Virus record (IMG/VR): IMGVR_UViG_3300021963_000634
Coordinates: 1 to 24,345 of that record
Length of the DNA: 24,345 nt
Reading direction: 5' to 3' (one strand)
DNA from: a virus
Part shown: positions 7,458 to 15,393 of the stretch, in pieces
How the letters are laid out: each line of letters starts with the position of its first letter
Position numbering within the stretch: position 1 is the first letter of the stretch
Notes under the pieces: generated by a model
What the model saw: the letters and a program-made list of their open reading frames with translations, nothing else
Databases searched by the model: none
What the model was told of the DNA's origin: nothing
Position numbers and translations under genes: made by a program

Positions 7458-7688
7458 CTAACTAAATACTTGAGCACTAATAATTGCTTGATCGGTGTCG
7501 TAAATTGCCATAGTTCCAGGAGCACCAGCAATACCACCGTACGAAAGGCTAGTCCAGGCAGTTAGACCGTCACCGATCTTAAACTGGTCGGTGTCTGTTT
7601 CAATGCCCATCTCACCTTCAGCAAGAACTGGGTTAGCGGTAGTCCATGAAGATGCAGTACCACGGCGAAATTGAATCTGTACAGCCAT
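7458..7688 (-). CDS. Mtd N-terminal-like tail protein, copy B
   Basis: A 76-aa protein. Residues 3-51 match the short N-terminal domain of the major tropism determinant and many fibres: QIQFRRGTASSW, then NPVLAEGEMGIETDT and KIGDG-x-x-AW-x-SLSYGG. This domain normally trimerises and anchors a fibre to the tail. Here almost nothing follows, so it is a free-standing anchor. It pairs with 9392-9646 as duplicate copies. The AAGG closest to the ATG is about 14 nt away, so initiation signals are weak. Confidence 0.7.
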   Translation of the reverse strand: MAVQIQFRRGTASSWTTANPVLAEGEMGIETDTDQFKIGDGLTAWTSLSYGGIAGAPGTMAIYDTDQAIISAQVFS

Positions 7689-7704
7689 AGATTACTAGTT
7701 TACC

Positions 7705-8070
7705 TTACGCAGGAAGTGTTACTTCATCCCAAGTTTGTGCTTCTTCGTTCCAGGTATAGAAACCTTCTGTTGGGCGAGCAACTGGTGCTTCCCATTCAGT
7801 AGTTTCTTCGTTAAGTGCCCATGATGGGTACGGCTTTGGGGCGATGTATGCGTTTAGAGCGGAGTCATACTTGTAGCCGATTCCTGCATAACGAGCACGC
7901 ATATTGCCGTTATATGAGGTCTGCTTCCACGTTCCACCAAGAAGATTGCGACAGAATTCAGCGCCTACTGCTTCTGATTCGTTGCCCTCTGAGTCCTTAC
8001 AATCATCGTTAGATACTACGATTACTCGCAATACGATATTGTCTTCGCCAAGTTCTGCAAAATGTGCCAT
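7705..8070 (-). CDS. Trp-rich tail-associated protein, copy A
   Basis: A 121-aa protein related to 5743-6120. Residues 1-20 form a strand pair (DNIVLRVIVV), followed by GGTWKQTSYNG and a Tyr/Ala-Gly-Ile-Gly-Tyr segment. The C-terminal half has SWALNEETTEWEAP and YTWNEEAQTWDE. I recall very similar short proteins in cyanophage and pelagiphage tail-fibre regions; their role is unclear. It contains two Cys (about residues 24 and 40) lacking in copy B. AGGAG precedes the ATG. It is the last gene of the first copy of the four-gene block. Confidence 0.7.
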   Translation of the reverse strand: MAHFAELGEDNIVLRVIVVSNDDCKDSEGNESEAVGAEFCRNLLGGTWKQTSYNGNMRARYAGIGYKYDSALNAYIAPKPYPSWALNEETTEWEAPVARPTEGFYTWNEEAQTWDEVTLPA

Positions 8071-8081
8071 TTAAGTTTCTC

Positions 8082-9035
8082 CTAAAAAGTAATACTGCCA
8101 GTTGCAGTAAACGTATATACATGATAGCCCGAACGAGACACCGAACTGTATGTTGGTGAACCTGTTGTAGTGTTTGCGACTGGAAATGTTGATGGGTAAG
8201 CAATAATAACTACTCCAGAACCGCCATTACCGCCACTTGTTGTACTACCACCTGCTCCACCACCTCCACCACCGCCAGTGTTTGATGTTCCTGATACACC
8301 ATTACCAGCATGGTTTCCTGCACCACCACCACCTGAACCACCAGCACCACCCGCTGTGCCACCGTTTTGCCAAGGTGAACCTCCACCACCACCTGCACGA
8401 GTTACAGCAGAACCAGTGATTGAAGAAGATGTTCCAACGCCACCAGCGCCTCCAACGCTTCCAGAACCGCCATTACCTACAGCGCCAGCACCACCACCGC
8501 CACCACCCCAGTATGGGTTTGCATTATTTCCGTTTGCGCCATTATTTCCTTGTGATGGTGTAGTAGCAGGGGTGTTACCTGCACCACCAGCACCGTCAAT
8601 GTTGCCTCCACCACCACCACCTGAACCACCTGAACCAGCGTTACCGCCACCCCTACCGTCTGCTCCACCACCGCCGCCAGCAGATGTAATGGTGCTAAAT
8701 ATAGAGTTTGAGCCACTTGCACCGTCAGATGCAGTAGTACCAGTTCCACCAGCACCAACAGTCACGGTATATGAAATACCACCCGCTACAGCAAATGCAG
8801 AATCAGTTCTATACCCACCTGCACCGCCACCACCAGTACCACGACTATCACCATTAAAAGAACCACCACCTGCACCGCCACCAGCAACTACAAGAAGTTC
8901 AATAGTAGGCGTAGTTGAACCAGGCCAGTTAAATACCCCACGTTCACGTTGAGCATCACGGATAGCCCAAATACCAGGTGCGGAAGAAGCATTTACTGTT
9001 CTTTTTGGACCAATAATGCTTCCATTAGATCGCAT
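8082..9035 (-). CDS. Glycine-rich tail adhesin, copy A
   Basis: A 317-aa Gly-rich adhesin candidate. Residues 1-40 contain APGIWAIRDAQRERG-x-x-NWP, a motif common just before adhesin domains in aquatic phages. Strand ELLVVAGGG (46-53) leads into a long Gly core to about 270 with runs of up to seven Gly. The exit strand is SGVVIIAYP, then YHVYTFTATGSITF closes the protein. No Cys is present. The ATG shares a base with the stop of 9035-9388 (TAATG). It pairs with 6117-7082 in the duplicated block and is also similar to 9867-11060, 11721-12689 and 12686-13639. Confidence 0.75.
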   Translation of the reverse strand: MRSNGSIIGPKRTVNASSAPGIWAIRDAQRERGVFNWPGSTTPTIELLVVAGGGAGGGSFNGDSRGTGGGGAGGYRTDSAFAVAGGISYTVTVGAGGTGTTASDGASGSNSIFSTITSAGGGGGADGRGGGNAGSGGSGGGGGGNIDGAGGAGNTPATTPSQGNNGANGNNANPYWGGGGGGAGAVGNGGSGSVGGAGGVGTSSSITGSAVTRAGGGGGSPWQNGGTAGGAGGSGGGGAGNHAGNGVSGTSNTGGGGGGGAGGSTTSGGNGGSGVVIIAYPSTFPVANTTTGSPTYSSVSRSGYHVYTFTATGSITF

Positions 9036-9388
9036 TAACTAATTTCCTCATAACTACATACGGCTTCAAGGTCAGAGTTAGCACTAGCAGTAAGGCGCAG
9101 TTCATCGCCTTCCTCTAGATAAATAGATTTACTAATAACATCAAGAGTTGAGTCAGCAGGAACAGCCACAGTGTGGGCAAGTTCGTAAGAAACAGAAGAA
9201 CGAAACAAAGCAACTGAGATATCTGCGGAGTTAACTCCATCAACGTTTGCAATATACAAAGCATTGATTTTAAATACTTTGTTTGAACCTGATGAGTTTG
9301 TAACAATAGCGGTAGCAGAGGTAGTCACCTGTTGTACTGCGGTCTTACCAATGATGGTTGTTACGTTAACGATATTTGGGGCTGCCAT
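9035..9388 (-). CDS. Small beta structural protein, copy A
   Basis: A 117-aa protein of alternating strands, Ser/Val/Ala rich. Features in order: a Thr-rich first strand, KINALYIANVDG, a SADISVALF strand, VPADSTLDVIS, YLEEGDELRLTAS and a final EAVCSYEEIS. The 'proline-alanine, then L-x-x-GD-x-L' layout is that of small phage tail beta proteins and matches 7086-7448 and 13639-13977. GGAGG lies seven bases before the ATG, inside the end of the upstream gene. Probably virion-associated; exact role unknown. Confidence 0.65.
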   Translation of the reverse strand: MAAPNIVNVTTIIGKTAVQQVTTSATAIVTNSSGSNKVFKINALYIANVDGVNSADISVALFRSSVSYELAHTVAVPADSTLDVISKSIYLEEGDELRLTASANSDLEAVCSYEEIS

Positions 9389-9391
9389 AAA

Positions 9392-9646
9392 CTATCCTCC
9401 GAAAACTATAGCCATAGCAATGGCTTTACCTGTAGATGCTGGGGTGTAACCTAATGCGGTAGTAACCATGTTACTTGTTATGGTTCCAATAGGGGCGTAA
9501 CTTAAAGAGTTCCACGCCGTAGAACCATTTCCAACTTTCATTTTATTTGTGTCAGATTCAACGGCTAATTCACCAGCCGCAAGAATAGGGTTAGTGGCAG
9601 TCCACTCAGAAGCAGTACCTCTACGAATTTGAATTTGATAATACAT
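9392..9646 (-). CDS. Mtd N-terminal-like tail protein, copy A
   Basis: An 84-aa protein with the Mtd-N/fibre-anchor signature: QIQIRRGTASEW, NPILAAGELAVESDTNK and KVGNGSTAWNSLSYAP, in residues 3-54. After it come about 30 residues including ALGYTPAS, a motif typical of fibre linkers. It resembles the opening of a long fibre cut short, so it may be a free anchor or a remnant of a larger fibre. It is paired with 7458-7688. Starts with ATG overlapping the next upstream stop (TGATG). Confidence 0.7.
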   Translation of the reverse strand: MYYQIQIRRGTASEWTATNPILAAGELAVESDTNKMKVGNGSTAWNSLSYAPIGTITSNMVTTALGYTPASTGKAIAMAIVFGG

Positions 9647-9867
9647 CAGGTAACCGTTCCTGCGTCAACAGGCCCCATAACATAGAATTGAAGTGTATTA
9701 GGTCTACCACCATCTAGTGTAGTGGTACTTGGCTCAATAACTACTTCTGCCAAAATCATACTAGACGTAACTAAACGCCAGGCAGAACCATCATAAACCC
9801 ATGTCTTACCACCAGAATTAAATATCTGATTGGTTGTAGGAGAATTGGGAAAATCTATAGCAGGCAT
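9646..9867 (-). CDS. Short tail-fibre-like protein
   Basis: A 73-aa protein. Residues 2-32 (IDFPNSPTTNQIF, then KTWVYDGSAWRLV) form the short 'pre-fibre' motif also found at the start of 9867-11060. The rest (VVIEPSTTTLDGG, LQFYVMGPVDAGTVT) looks like one beta unit. It probably derives from, or assembles with, fibre proteins. It shares one base with each neighbour at its start (TAATG) and end (TGATG). Confidence 0.6.
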   Translation of the reverse strand: MPAIDFPNSPTTNQIFNSGGKTWVYDGSAWRLVTSSMILAEVVIEPSTTTLDGGRPNTLQFYVMGPVDAGTVT

Positions 9868-11060
9868 TATGCGATCACCAAACTCCCTGATGCCGTGAAT
9901 GTGTGAATAGTGTAAGAACCTGACGTAGTTTTAGTGCCGCCAGTAATGGTTGCGTCTGTTGCAGATGCTGTTAAGTAGCGCACAATAACGACACCTGAAC
10001 CACCAGTGCCATTGGTGTTTGAAGACGCTGCTATCGCACTTTGCCCACCAGCGCCACCTCCTGTGTTTGCTACACCAGGGTTTCCGTTAGCACCACCGTT
10101 TCCTCCACCACCGACTCCTCCAGTACCAGGGGAACCGCCATACCCACCACCACCTCCACCGCCAGCGTAAGTTAATGATGAACCAGATATTGCTGTTACT
10201 GTTCCAACACCACCGTTCCCTCCGTTAGTTGCGGCGTTTCCTCCCACCGCACCTGCACCACCACCACCACCAGCGCCACCAGTGTTATTTCCAGTACCTC
10301 CAGCGTACCCCTGATCTGCTGTTCCTGAACCTGGAGAGTTTGACGACCAAGCACCACCACCGCCAGAACCACCCGTCATGCGAGCAGGTGCACTACGAGA
10401 ACCACCGCCACCGCCACCTATAGATGTGATTGTGTGGAACACGGAATTAGAACCATTTGCTCCGTTAGCCGATGTTGTAGTAGTTGGAGCACCACCACCA
10501 CCAATGGTTACTCCGTAGGTTCCAAAAGGAAGAAGTAACGCAGACTCTAATACACCGCCACCACCTGTTGCTGTAACAGTTGAACGAAATCCCCCTGCTC
10601 CACCGCCACCACCAATGTCTGCTCCACCGCCACCGCCTCCTGCGACAACTAAGTAATCTACAGAAATAGTGTTAGATTGTGTTATACCAAAAGACCATGC
10701 AGAGCCTAACCAAACTTTCATTTTACTTGTGTCAGTTTCAAAGATAGTTTGACCAGTAAAAGGTGACCCAGGTCGTGTACTAGAGGTACAAATTGTAATG
10801 CCCGACAACGTTGAGGCTAACTTAGCCTGCGTCACAGCGTTACTTGCAATGTCTGCCTCAACTACAGCACCTGCGGCTATTTTGGCTGTAGTGATTGCAC
10901 TATCGGCAATCTTGGCTGTAGTAACGCCCAAGTCTTGTATTTGGGCCGTAACAATCTTACCGCCAGTCATTTCCCATACAGAACCAGTCCATGTATAGGT
11001 ACGGTTGTTTACTGTGTATGTGTCATTAACAGCAGGGGAAGCAGGGAAGGAGAATGCCAT
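9867..11060 (-). CDS. Modular glycine-rich tail fibre/adhesin
   Basis: A 397-aa protein and the longest of the Gly-rich set. Modules in order: the short motif FPASPAVNDTY to TYTWTGSVWE (4-30); a repeat stretch VTTAKIADSAITTAKIAAG to about 85, a typical fibre-shaft repeat; the anchor motif ITICTSSTRPGSPFTGQ and FETDTSKMKVWLGSAW (88-122); the strand VDYLVVAGGGG (134-144); a Gly core to about 345; then SGVVIVRYL and a closing TGGTKTTSGSYTIHTF unit. The build suggests a shaft carrying an adhesive tip. AGGTAA lies upstream of the ATG. Probably determines host binding. Confidence 0.75.
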   Translation of the reverse strand: MAFSFPASPAVNDTYTVNNRTYTWTGSVWEMTGGKIVTAQIQDLGVTTAKIADSAITTAKIAAGAVVEADIASNAVTQAKLASTLSGITICTSSTRPGSPFTGQTIFETDTSKMKVWLGSAWSFGITQSNTISVDYLVVAGGGGGGADIGGGGGAGGFRSTVTATGGGGVLESALLLPFGTYGVTIGGGGAPTTTTSANGANGSNSVFHTITSIGGGGGGSRSAPARMTGGSGGGGAWSSNSPGSGTADQGYAGGTGNNTGGAGGGGGAGAVGGNAATNGGNGGVGTVTAISGSSLTYAGGGGGGGYGGSPGTGGVGGGGNGGANGNPGVANTGGGAGGQSAIAASSNTNGTGGSGVVIVRYLTASATDATITGGTKTTSGSYTIHTFTASGSLVIA

Positions 11061-11067
11061 TAGTTAC

Positions 11068-11721
11068 CTACTTTGCATACCCGTAAACAGCAATAGTGCC
11101 ACCAGTCATTGTGCTTGAACCTCCACCAGTCAAAGTAAATGCCGTGTACTGAGTTGTGTCTGCAACCATTCCACTAAACCAAAAAGAATTAGCATAACCA
11201 AATCCAGCACCAGTGACGGTGGTTCGTTTTGTCAAATTTGGGCTAAACACATCAAAGGAAAAATTTGATGCACTTGTTGTATCAGAAATACCTGCATAAA
11301 TACTTGATGAGTTGTTTCTCTTTAAAACAGAACCAGTGGTGTCATACCTATCGTAAGTAAATGTTCCATAGTATCCAGTTGTAGTTGAACCAAACGTCAA
11401 TAGTCCAACTTGGTCATTTGCTGAACAGTTCATTCCACCGAATACGACTCTATAATTGTCGTAGGTGCTGCTGAATACATTGCTTACCGTTACACTTGTT
11501 ACTGCTGTCCCAATTGTTTGGACTTTAATTAAGTCCAATCCACCTGGATTTGCCCTACCAGTAGATAGCACTACCCAACCAGTTCCGTTCCAAACCATTG
11601 CACTATCCGTGTCAGTCTCATAGATAACTTGACCGTCATATGGTGAAGCAGGGCGAGTAGTAGACGTGCAAACACCAGGTTGCATAATAGAAGATGAGCC
11701 GATAACAGAACTAAGAGGCAC
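11068..11721 (-). CDS. Tail fibre protein with anchor motif
   Basis: A 217-aa protein. It shares the anchor motif with its Gly-rich neighbours: PGVCTSTTRPASPYDGQ and YETDTDSAMVWNGTGW at residues 15-49. It then has no Gly core but a beta-rich domain (about 60-217) with STYDNYRVVFGG, an F-x-S-N-F-S-F-D segment and a C-terminal YTAFTLTGGG to GTIAVYGYAK. This C-terminal pattern is frequent in aquatic phage fibres. It starts with GTG, overlapping the previous TAG by one base. It may be an alternative tip built on the same anchor. Confidence 0.7.
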   Translation of the reverse strand: MPLSSVIGSSSIMQPGVCTSTTRPASPYDGQVIYETDTDSAMVWNGTGWVVLSTGRANPGGLDLIKVQTIGTAVTSVTVSNVFSSTYDNYRVVFGGMNCSANDQVGLLTFGSTTTGYYGTFTYDRYDTTGSVLKRNNSSSIYAGISDTTSASNFSFDVFSPNLTKRTTVTGAGFGYANSFWFSGMVADTTQYTAFTLTGGGSSTMTGGTIAVYGYAK

Positions 11722-12689
11722 TAGGCAATTACCAAACTTCCTGAACTAGTGAATGTGTGAATTGTATATGTGCCTGACGTGGTTTTTGTGCCACCAGTAA
11801 TTGTCAAACTTGATGCGTCGGATGTTAAATATCTACAAATCACAACGCCTGAACCACCTGCACCACCAGAAGGTGTTGGACCACCAAAACCGCCAGCACC
11901 ACCACCGCCACCACCAGTATTTGCTGTGCCAGCAGTACCAGCAGCAGCCCCACTTGAACCAGCACCACCTCCGCCAGAACCTCCAGCACCACCAGTGGAT
12001 GAACCAGTACCACCTCCACCACCGCCACGAGTAACTGCTGAGCCAGTTATTGAAGATGAAACACCTGCTCCACCTGCACCGCCAACTGTGTTTCCAGAAA
12101 TGTTTGGAGCGACAGCACCTGCTCCACCACCACCAGCGTATCCACCCGATGTTCCATTACCACCAGCAAAACCTTGTCCACTTGTACCAGCAGCACCAGT
12201 TGTAGTTATATTATTTGCTCCACCACCAGAACCACCGATGTTAGGTGTGTTTAATCCCGCACCACGCCCACCACCAGTGGAAGTTATAGAACTAAAAACA
12301 CTGTTTGAACCAGCCGTATCAGAAGCCCCACCGCCACCAACAGTTACTGTGTATGTACCAAGTGTAAAAACCAACGGAGATTCTATGGTCCCACCACCAC
12401 CAGTTGACTCTCCAGCGACAGAAGAACGATAACCACCAGCACCACCACCGCCACCGCTGTAAGTAGAACCATCTGTTTTTCCACCACCGCCACCACCAGC
12501 GATAGTTAGGTATTCAACACTTATGCCAGAAATATGTTTGTAGCCATTTGACCACCCAGAACCAACCCATACTTTTTGCAATAAAGTATCGGTCTCAAAG
12601 ATCATCATTCCAATATACGGGTTAGCAGGACGACTAGTAGAAGTGCAAACTCCTGGGCGCATACCCTTATCTGATGCTGAAATACTCAT
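11721..12689 (-). CDS. Glycine-rich tail adhesin
   Basis: A 322-aa paralogue. Order of parts: the anchor motif RPGVCTSTSRPANPYIG and FETDTLLQKVWVGSGWS (11-48); the strand VEYLTIAGGGG (58-68); a Gly core (68 to about 283); SGVVICRYL; and a closing TGGTKTTSGTYTIHTF unit. One Cys lies in the exit strand (VVICRY), where the paralogues have Val. The start overlaps the next gene's stop as ATGA. Very similar layout to 12686-13639 indicates recent tandem duplication. Confidence 0.75.
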   Translation of the reverse strand: MSISASDKGMRPGVCTSTSRPANPYIGMMIFETDTLLQKVWVGSGWSNGYKHISGISVEYLTIAGGGGGGKTDGSTYSGGGGGAGGYRSSVAGESTGGGGTIESPLVFTLGTYTVTVGGGGASDTAGSNSVFSSITSTGGGRGAGLNTPNIGGSGGGANNITTTGAAGTSGQGFAGGNGTSGGYAGGGGAGAVAPNISGNTVGGAGGAGVSSSITGSAVTRGGGGGGTGSSTGGAGGSGGGGAGSSGAAAGTAGTANTGGGGGGAGGFGGPTPSGGAGGSGVVICRYLTSDASSLTITGGTKTTSGTYTIHTFTSSGSLVIA

Positions 12690-13639
12690 GCGATTACCAA
12701 ACTACCAGAGGATGTGAACGTGTGAATTGTATAGGAACCTGATGTGGTTTTAGTTCCACCAGTGACAGTTAAACCTGATGCTGTTCCAGTGTCATAACGG
12801 ACAATAACAACACCAGAACCACCAGACGTTGCACTTCCACCACCACCGCCACTACCACTATTTACTGTTGCTGATGTACCACCACCACTAACACCACCAT
12901 TACCACCACCTGCTTGACCAGTACCACCAGTAGCGCTTGCGTAGTAACCACCACCGCCACCTCCAGCACGAGCAACGCCTGTTCCAGTTATATTAGATGT
13001 AACACCGTTACCACCATTACCAGCAGCATTTCCAGCACCAGCGACACCGACAGAGCCAGCGCCTCCACCGCCACCTGCTGGTCCCACGTTTGCTACACCG
13101 TTAGCGATACCACCTGCATAACCTTGTCCACCAGTTCCAGCACCTGCGGCAAGTGAGCCACCTCCAGTTCCACCGCCACCACCTCCAGAACCTCCAGCAT
13201 TACCTACTGCTTCACCATTACCACCTTTTCCACCTCCAGTTGAAGTAATAGTTGAAAAAACTGAATTAGAACCATTAGAGTTTGAACCACCAGCACCAAC
13301 AGTGACCGTATAAGTTCCTACAGTCAGAGCCAAAGTAGATTCAGCACTTGCTCCACCGCCACTACTTTCCCCAACTACAGAAGAACGGTAACCGCCAGCA
13401 CCTCCACCAGCGCCATAACTTGTACCACCACCGCCACCTCCAGCGATAACAAGGTATTCAACAGGTAAATTAATGCTTTGCTTTATACCTGTTGACCAAC
13501 CACCAGACAAATACACTTTCCACAAACCTGTGTCTGTTTCAAAGATGTGTTGACCTACAAAAGGTGAAGCAGGGCGAGTAGTGCTAGTGCATACACCTGT
13601 TCTAATAGAACCAAGACCGTAAGCAGAACTAAGAGACAT
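12686..13639 (-). CDS. Glycine-rich tail adhesin
   Basis: A 317-aa paralogue of 11721-12689. The anchor motif is TGVCTSTTRPASPFVGQ and FETDTGLWKVYLSGGWS (14-49). The strand VEYLVIAGGGG opens the Gly core (to about 278), then SGVVIVRYD, LTVTGGTKTTSGSYTIHTF and SGSLVIA. Its first residues MSLSSAYG resemble the MPLSSVIG opening of 11068-11721. It follows the small beta protein 13639-13977 with a one-base overlap (TAATG). Confidence 0.75.
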   Translation of the reverse strand: MSLSSAYGLGSIRTGVCTSTTRPASPFVGQHIFETDTGLWKVYLSGGWSTGIKQSINLPVEYLVIAGGGGGGTSYGAGGGAGGYRSSVVGESSGGGASAESTLALTVGTYTVTVGAGGSNSNGSNSVFSTITSTGGGKGGNGEAVGNAGGSGGGGGGTGGGSLAAGAGTGGQGYAGGIANGVANVGPAGGGGGAGSVGVAGAGNAAGNGGNGVTSNITGTGVARAGGGGGGYYASATGGTGQAGGGNGGVSGGGTSATVNSGSGGGGGSATSGGSGVVIVRYDTGTASGLTVTGGTKTTSGSYTIHTFTSSGSLVIA

Positions 13640-13977
13640 TAGGCTGTTTGCTTCTCCCAGCCAACGGCTGTAACTGTTACTTTAGATGCTGTGTCTGACA
13701 ATCCTTGAAGTGTTTCACCAGCGGCTAATACAATGGCTGTGTCAAACACCATGATGTCGTTTGCGCCAATAGGGAGAGCCGACATTAAACGGTTAGCGGC
13801 TGTTGCGGCTGAACCAATAGCCAATGTCACGGTACGATCAATAGTGTCAGTGTTACAAATAATAATTTGTTTAATGATTTCAGCGTACCCTGTAGCGGCA
13901 GTGCATATGGTGGTTGTAGTTGTACCAAGTTGTATTGGACCACCTAGTCGTGATTCGTTTCTGTCTCCGATTGCCAT
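13639..13977 (-). CDS. Small beta structural protein
   Basis: A 112-aa protein with the same plan as 7086-7448 and 9035-9388: a Thr-rich strand, then IIKQIIICNTD, TVTLAIGSAAT, a PIGAND turn, LAAGETLQGLSD and VTVTAVGWE. It begins MAIGDRNESRLGG, a start often seen in small phage head or tail proteins. It lies between a long fibre gene and a Gly-rich adhesin. AGGAG precedes the ATG. A virion decoration or fibre-linking role is inferred from neighbours only. Confidence 0.65.
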   Translation of the reverse strand: MAIGDRNESRLGGPIQLGTTTTTICTAATGYAEIIKQIIICNTDTIDRTVTLAIGSAATAANRLMSALPIGANDIMVFDTAIVLAAGETLQGLSDTASKVTVTAVGWEKQTA

Positions 13978-15345
13978 TTACGCTCCTATAGCCATAGTCA
14001 TAAGTGCTCCTTCAGTACTGGTGGAAAGACCACCAGAAGGAGGTATTGCTGCCCATTTTACTCCATACGTTGCTGATGAATCAACGGTAAGTACTTGTCC
14101 TGTTGTTCCAACAGATAGTTTGGCGGCAGTATTGTCGGCGCTACCAACAAACATGTCACCTTTAGCATCTAAAAGATTAAGTAAGTTGTTTACAGGTACA
14201 GCACCGACTTCTGTCCAAGCACTGCTGTAATAGATGTAAGTACCACCATTAAGAGAATTAAACCAAACTTGTCCTGTTACGGGGCTAACTGGGGCGGTGT
14301 CTGAAACGATTGCTGTAGGGGCAAGTCCACCTACTTCAACCCAGAATGAGTCGTAGTAGACATAAGTACGAGTGGTGTCTGATTCAAACCACAAGTCACC
14401 TGAACTAGGTGATGCTGGTGGTGTTTCAGAAACAGTAACACTCGCCCCACCACCTGATGCGGAAGCAGAAGTCCATAGTGAGCCGTTGTATGTAAGAACA
14501 TCCCCAACATTTGGTGATGGGATGCTTACGTCATGTAATTCGTCTAGTTCGTATCCGTTTTGTGTTGCAACGTAAACAATACCGTTGTTAGTTGCACGGA
14601 CAACTACACCTATGAATACAAGATGGTCTGGGGCGGTTGGTTTAGTTGTAGTAAACGCACCGTTTTCACCAAGCCACAAAATATCACCAGCGGTATAACC
14701 AACAGACAAGTCAATACCATCAACATAACCACGAGTAATAACTGGACCATTATTACTTGCTGTAATGTCTGCACCAACAAGACCAATTGTTTTTGACGAA
14801 GTAGCGTCAGAATTATTATCTGCTCGTTTTACTGTGGCATGGTCACCAGTAGCGCCAAACAAATAAACAACTGTGCCAGTAGTAAGAGTTGTTGCTTCGG
14901 CATTACGAACATTAGAGACAACTGAAGAATAAGTGTTTACCCAGTTTGTTCCATTGTATTCTAATGTTTGAAATTCTTCTGGACTCGTAATAACAACATC
15001 AGTTAAACCGTCAAGGCTTGTGGCTCCACTGGGTGCAGTTGCGGCGACAAACTTAGTTCCATCAAACTTAAGAACTTGATCGGTTGTTGCACCCGTTGGG
15101 TCAATCTCAATACTGTCTACAAACAGAACAGGTGTTTTAAAAGTGTCGTCTGTTTGTAGTACATCAGCAGATGCACGGTAGAGGTTTACGTCACCAGCAG
15201 ATGCGCCAGAACCCCAAGTAAGACGACCACCCGCTTCAACTTTTAAGCGAGAAAATGTATCTTGGTCAACATAGACGGTGACAGCATCAGAACCAGCAGA
15301 AGCAAGTTGCTTAACAGTAATAGGTACTGTAAATTTTTGTGCCAC
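13978..15345 (-). CDS. Long tail fibre protein
   Basis: A 455-aa fibre. The first residues MAQKFTVPI echo those of the next fibre (MAQKFLTNI). The mid-part (about 150-265) contains TRGYVDGIDLSVGYTAGD, a shaft-type beta domain. Then two tandem units follow: PPASPSSGDLWFES to YVYYDSFWVEVGG (309-340) and APVSPVTGQVWFNS to YIYYSSAWTEVGA (351-382). A later KGDMFVGSADNTAAKLSVG segment and GQVLTVDSS (395-424) is a very common fibre motif. No Cys in the protein. It starts with GTG; the nearest ribosome site (GAGG) is only two bases away. Probably part of the adsorption apparatus. Confidence 0.75.
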   Translation of the reverse strand: MAQKFTVPITVKQLASAGSDAVTVYVDQDTFSRLKVEAGGRLTWGSGASAGDVNLYRASADVLQTDDTFKTPVLFVDSIEIDPTGATTDQVLKFDGTKFVAATAPSGATSLDGLTDVVITSPEEFQTLEYNGTNWVNTYSSVVSNVRNAEATTLTTGTVVYLFGATGDHATVKRADNNSDATSSKTIGLVGADITASNNGPVITRGYVDGIDLSVGYTAGDILWLGENGAFTTTKPTAPDHLVFIGVVVRATNNGIVYVATQNGYELDELHDVSIPSPNVGDVLTYNGSLWTSASASGGGASVTVSETPPASPSSGDLWFESDTTRTYVYYDSFWVEVGGLAPTAIVSDTAPVSPVTGQVWFNSLNGGTYIYYSSAWTEVGAVPVNNLLNLLDAKGDMFVGSADNTAAKLSVGTTGQVLTVDSSATYGVKWAAIPPSGGLSTSTEGALMTMAIGA

Positions 15346-15393
15346 GACCTCAATCGCTTCCTATGTTGTGACCCCTCAAGGTCTATTTAATGA

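Noticed and set aside
8278-8952. Long plus-strand Pro-rich frame opposite a Gly-rich gene
   Set aside because: Gly codons (GGN) read in reverse give Pro (NCC), which removes stops. It is a shadow of 8082-9035.
9392-9646. Diversity-generating retroelement, suggested by Mtd-like domain
   Set aside because: Only the N-terminal anchor domain matches; no reverse transcriptase, template or variable repeat is seen in the window.
11770-12432. Long plus-strand Pro-rich frame
   Set aside because: Same artefact, antisense to the Gly core of 11721-12689.
8200-13500. CCA/CCG-rich repeats resembling a CRISPR array or microsatellite
   Set aside because: Repeats have no constant unit or spacer; they are coding Gly runs.
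15346-15393. GACC/GGTC hairpin between the two long fibre genes
   Set aside because: Four base pairs only, no U run; likely chance.
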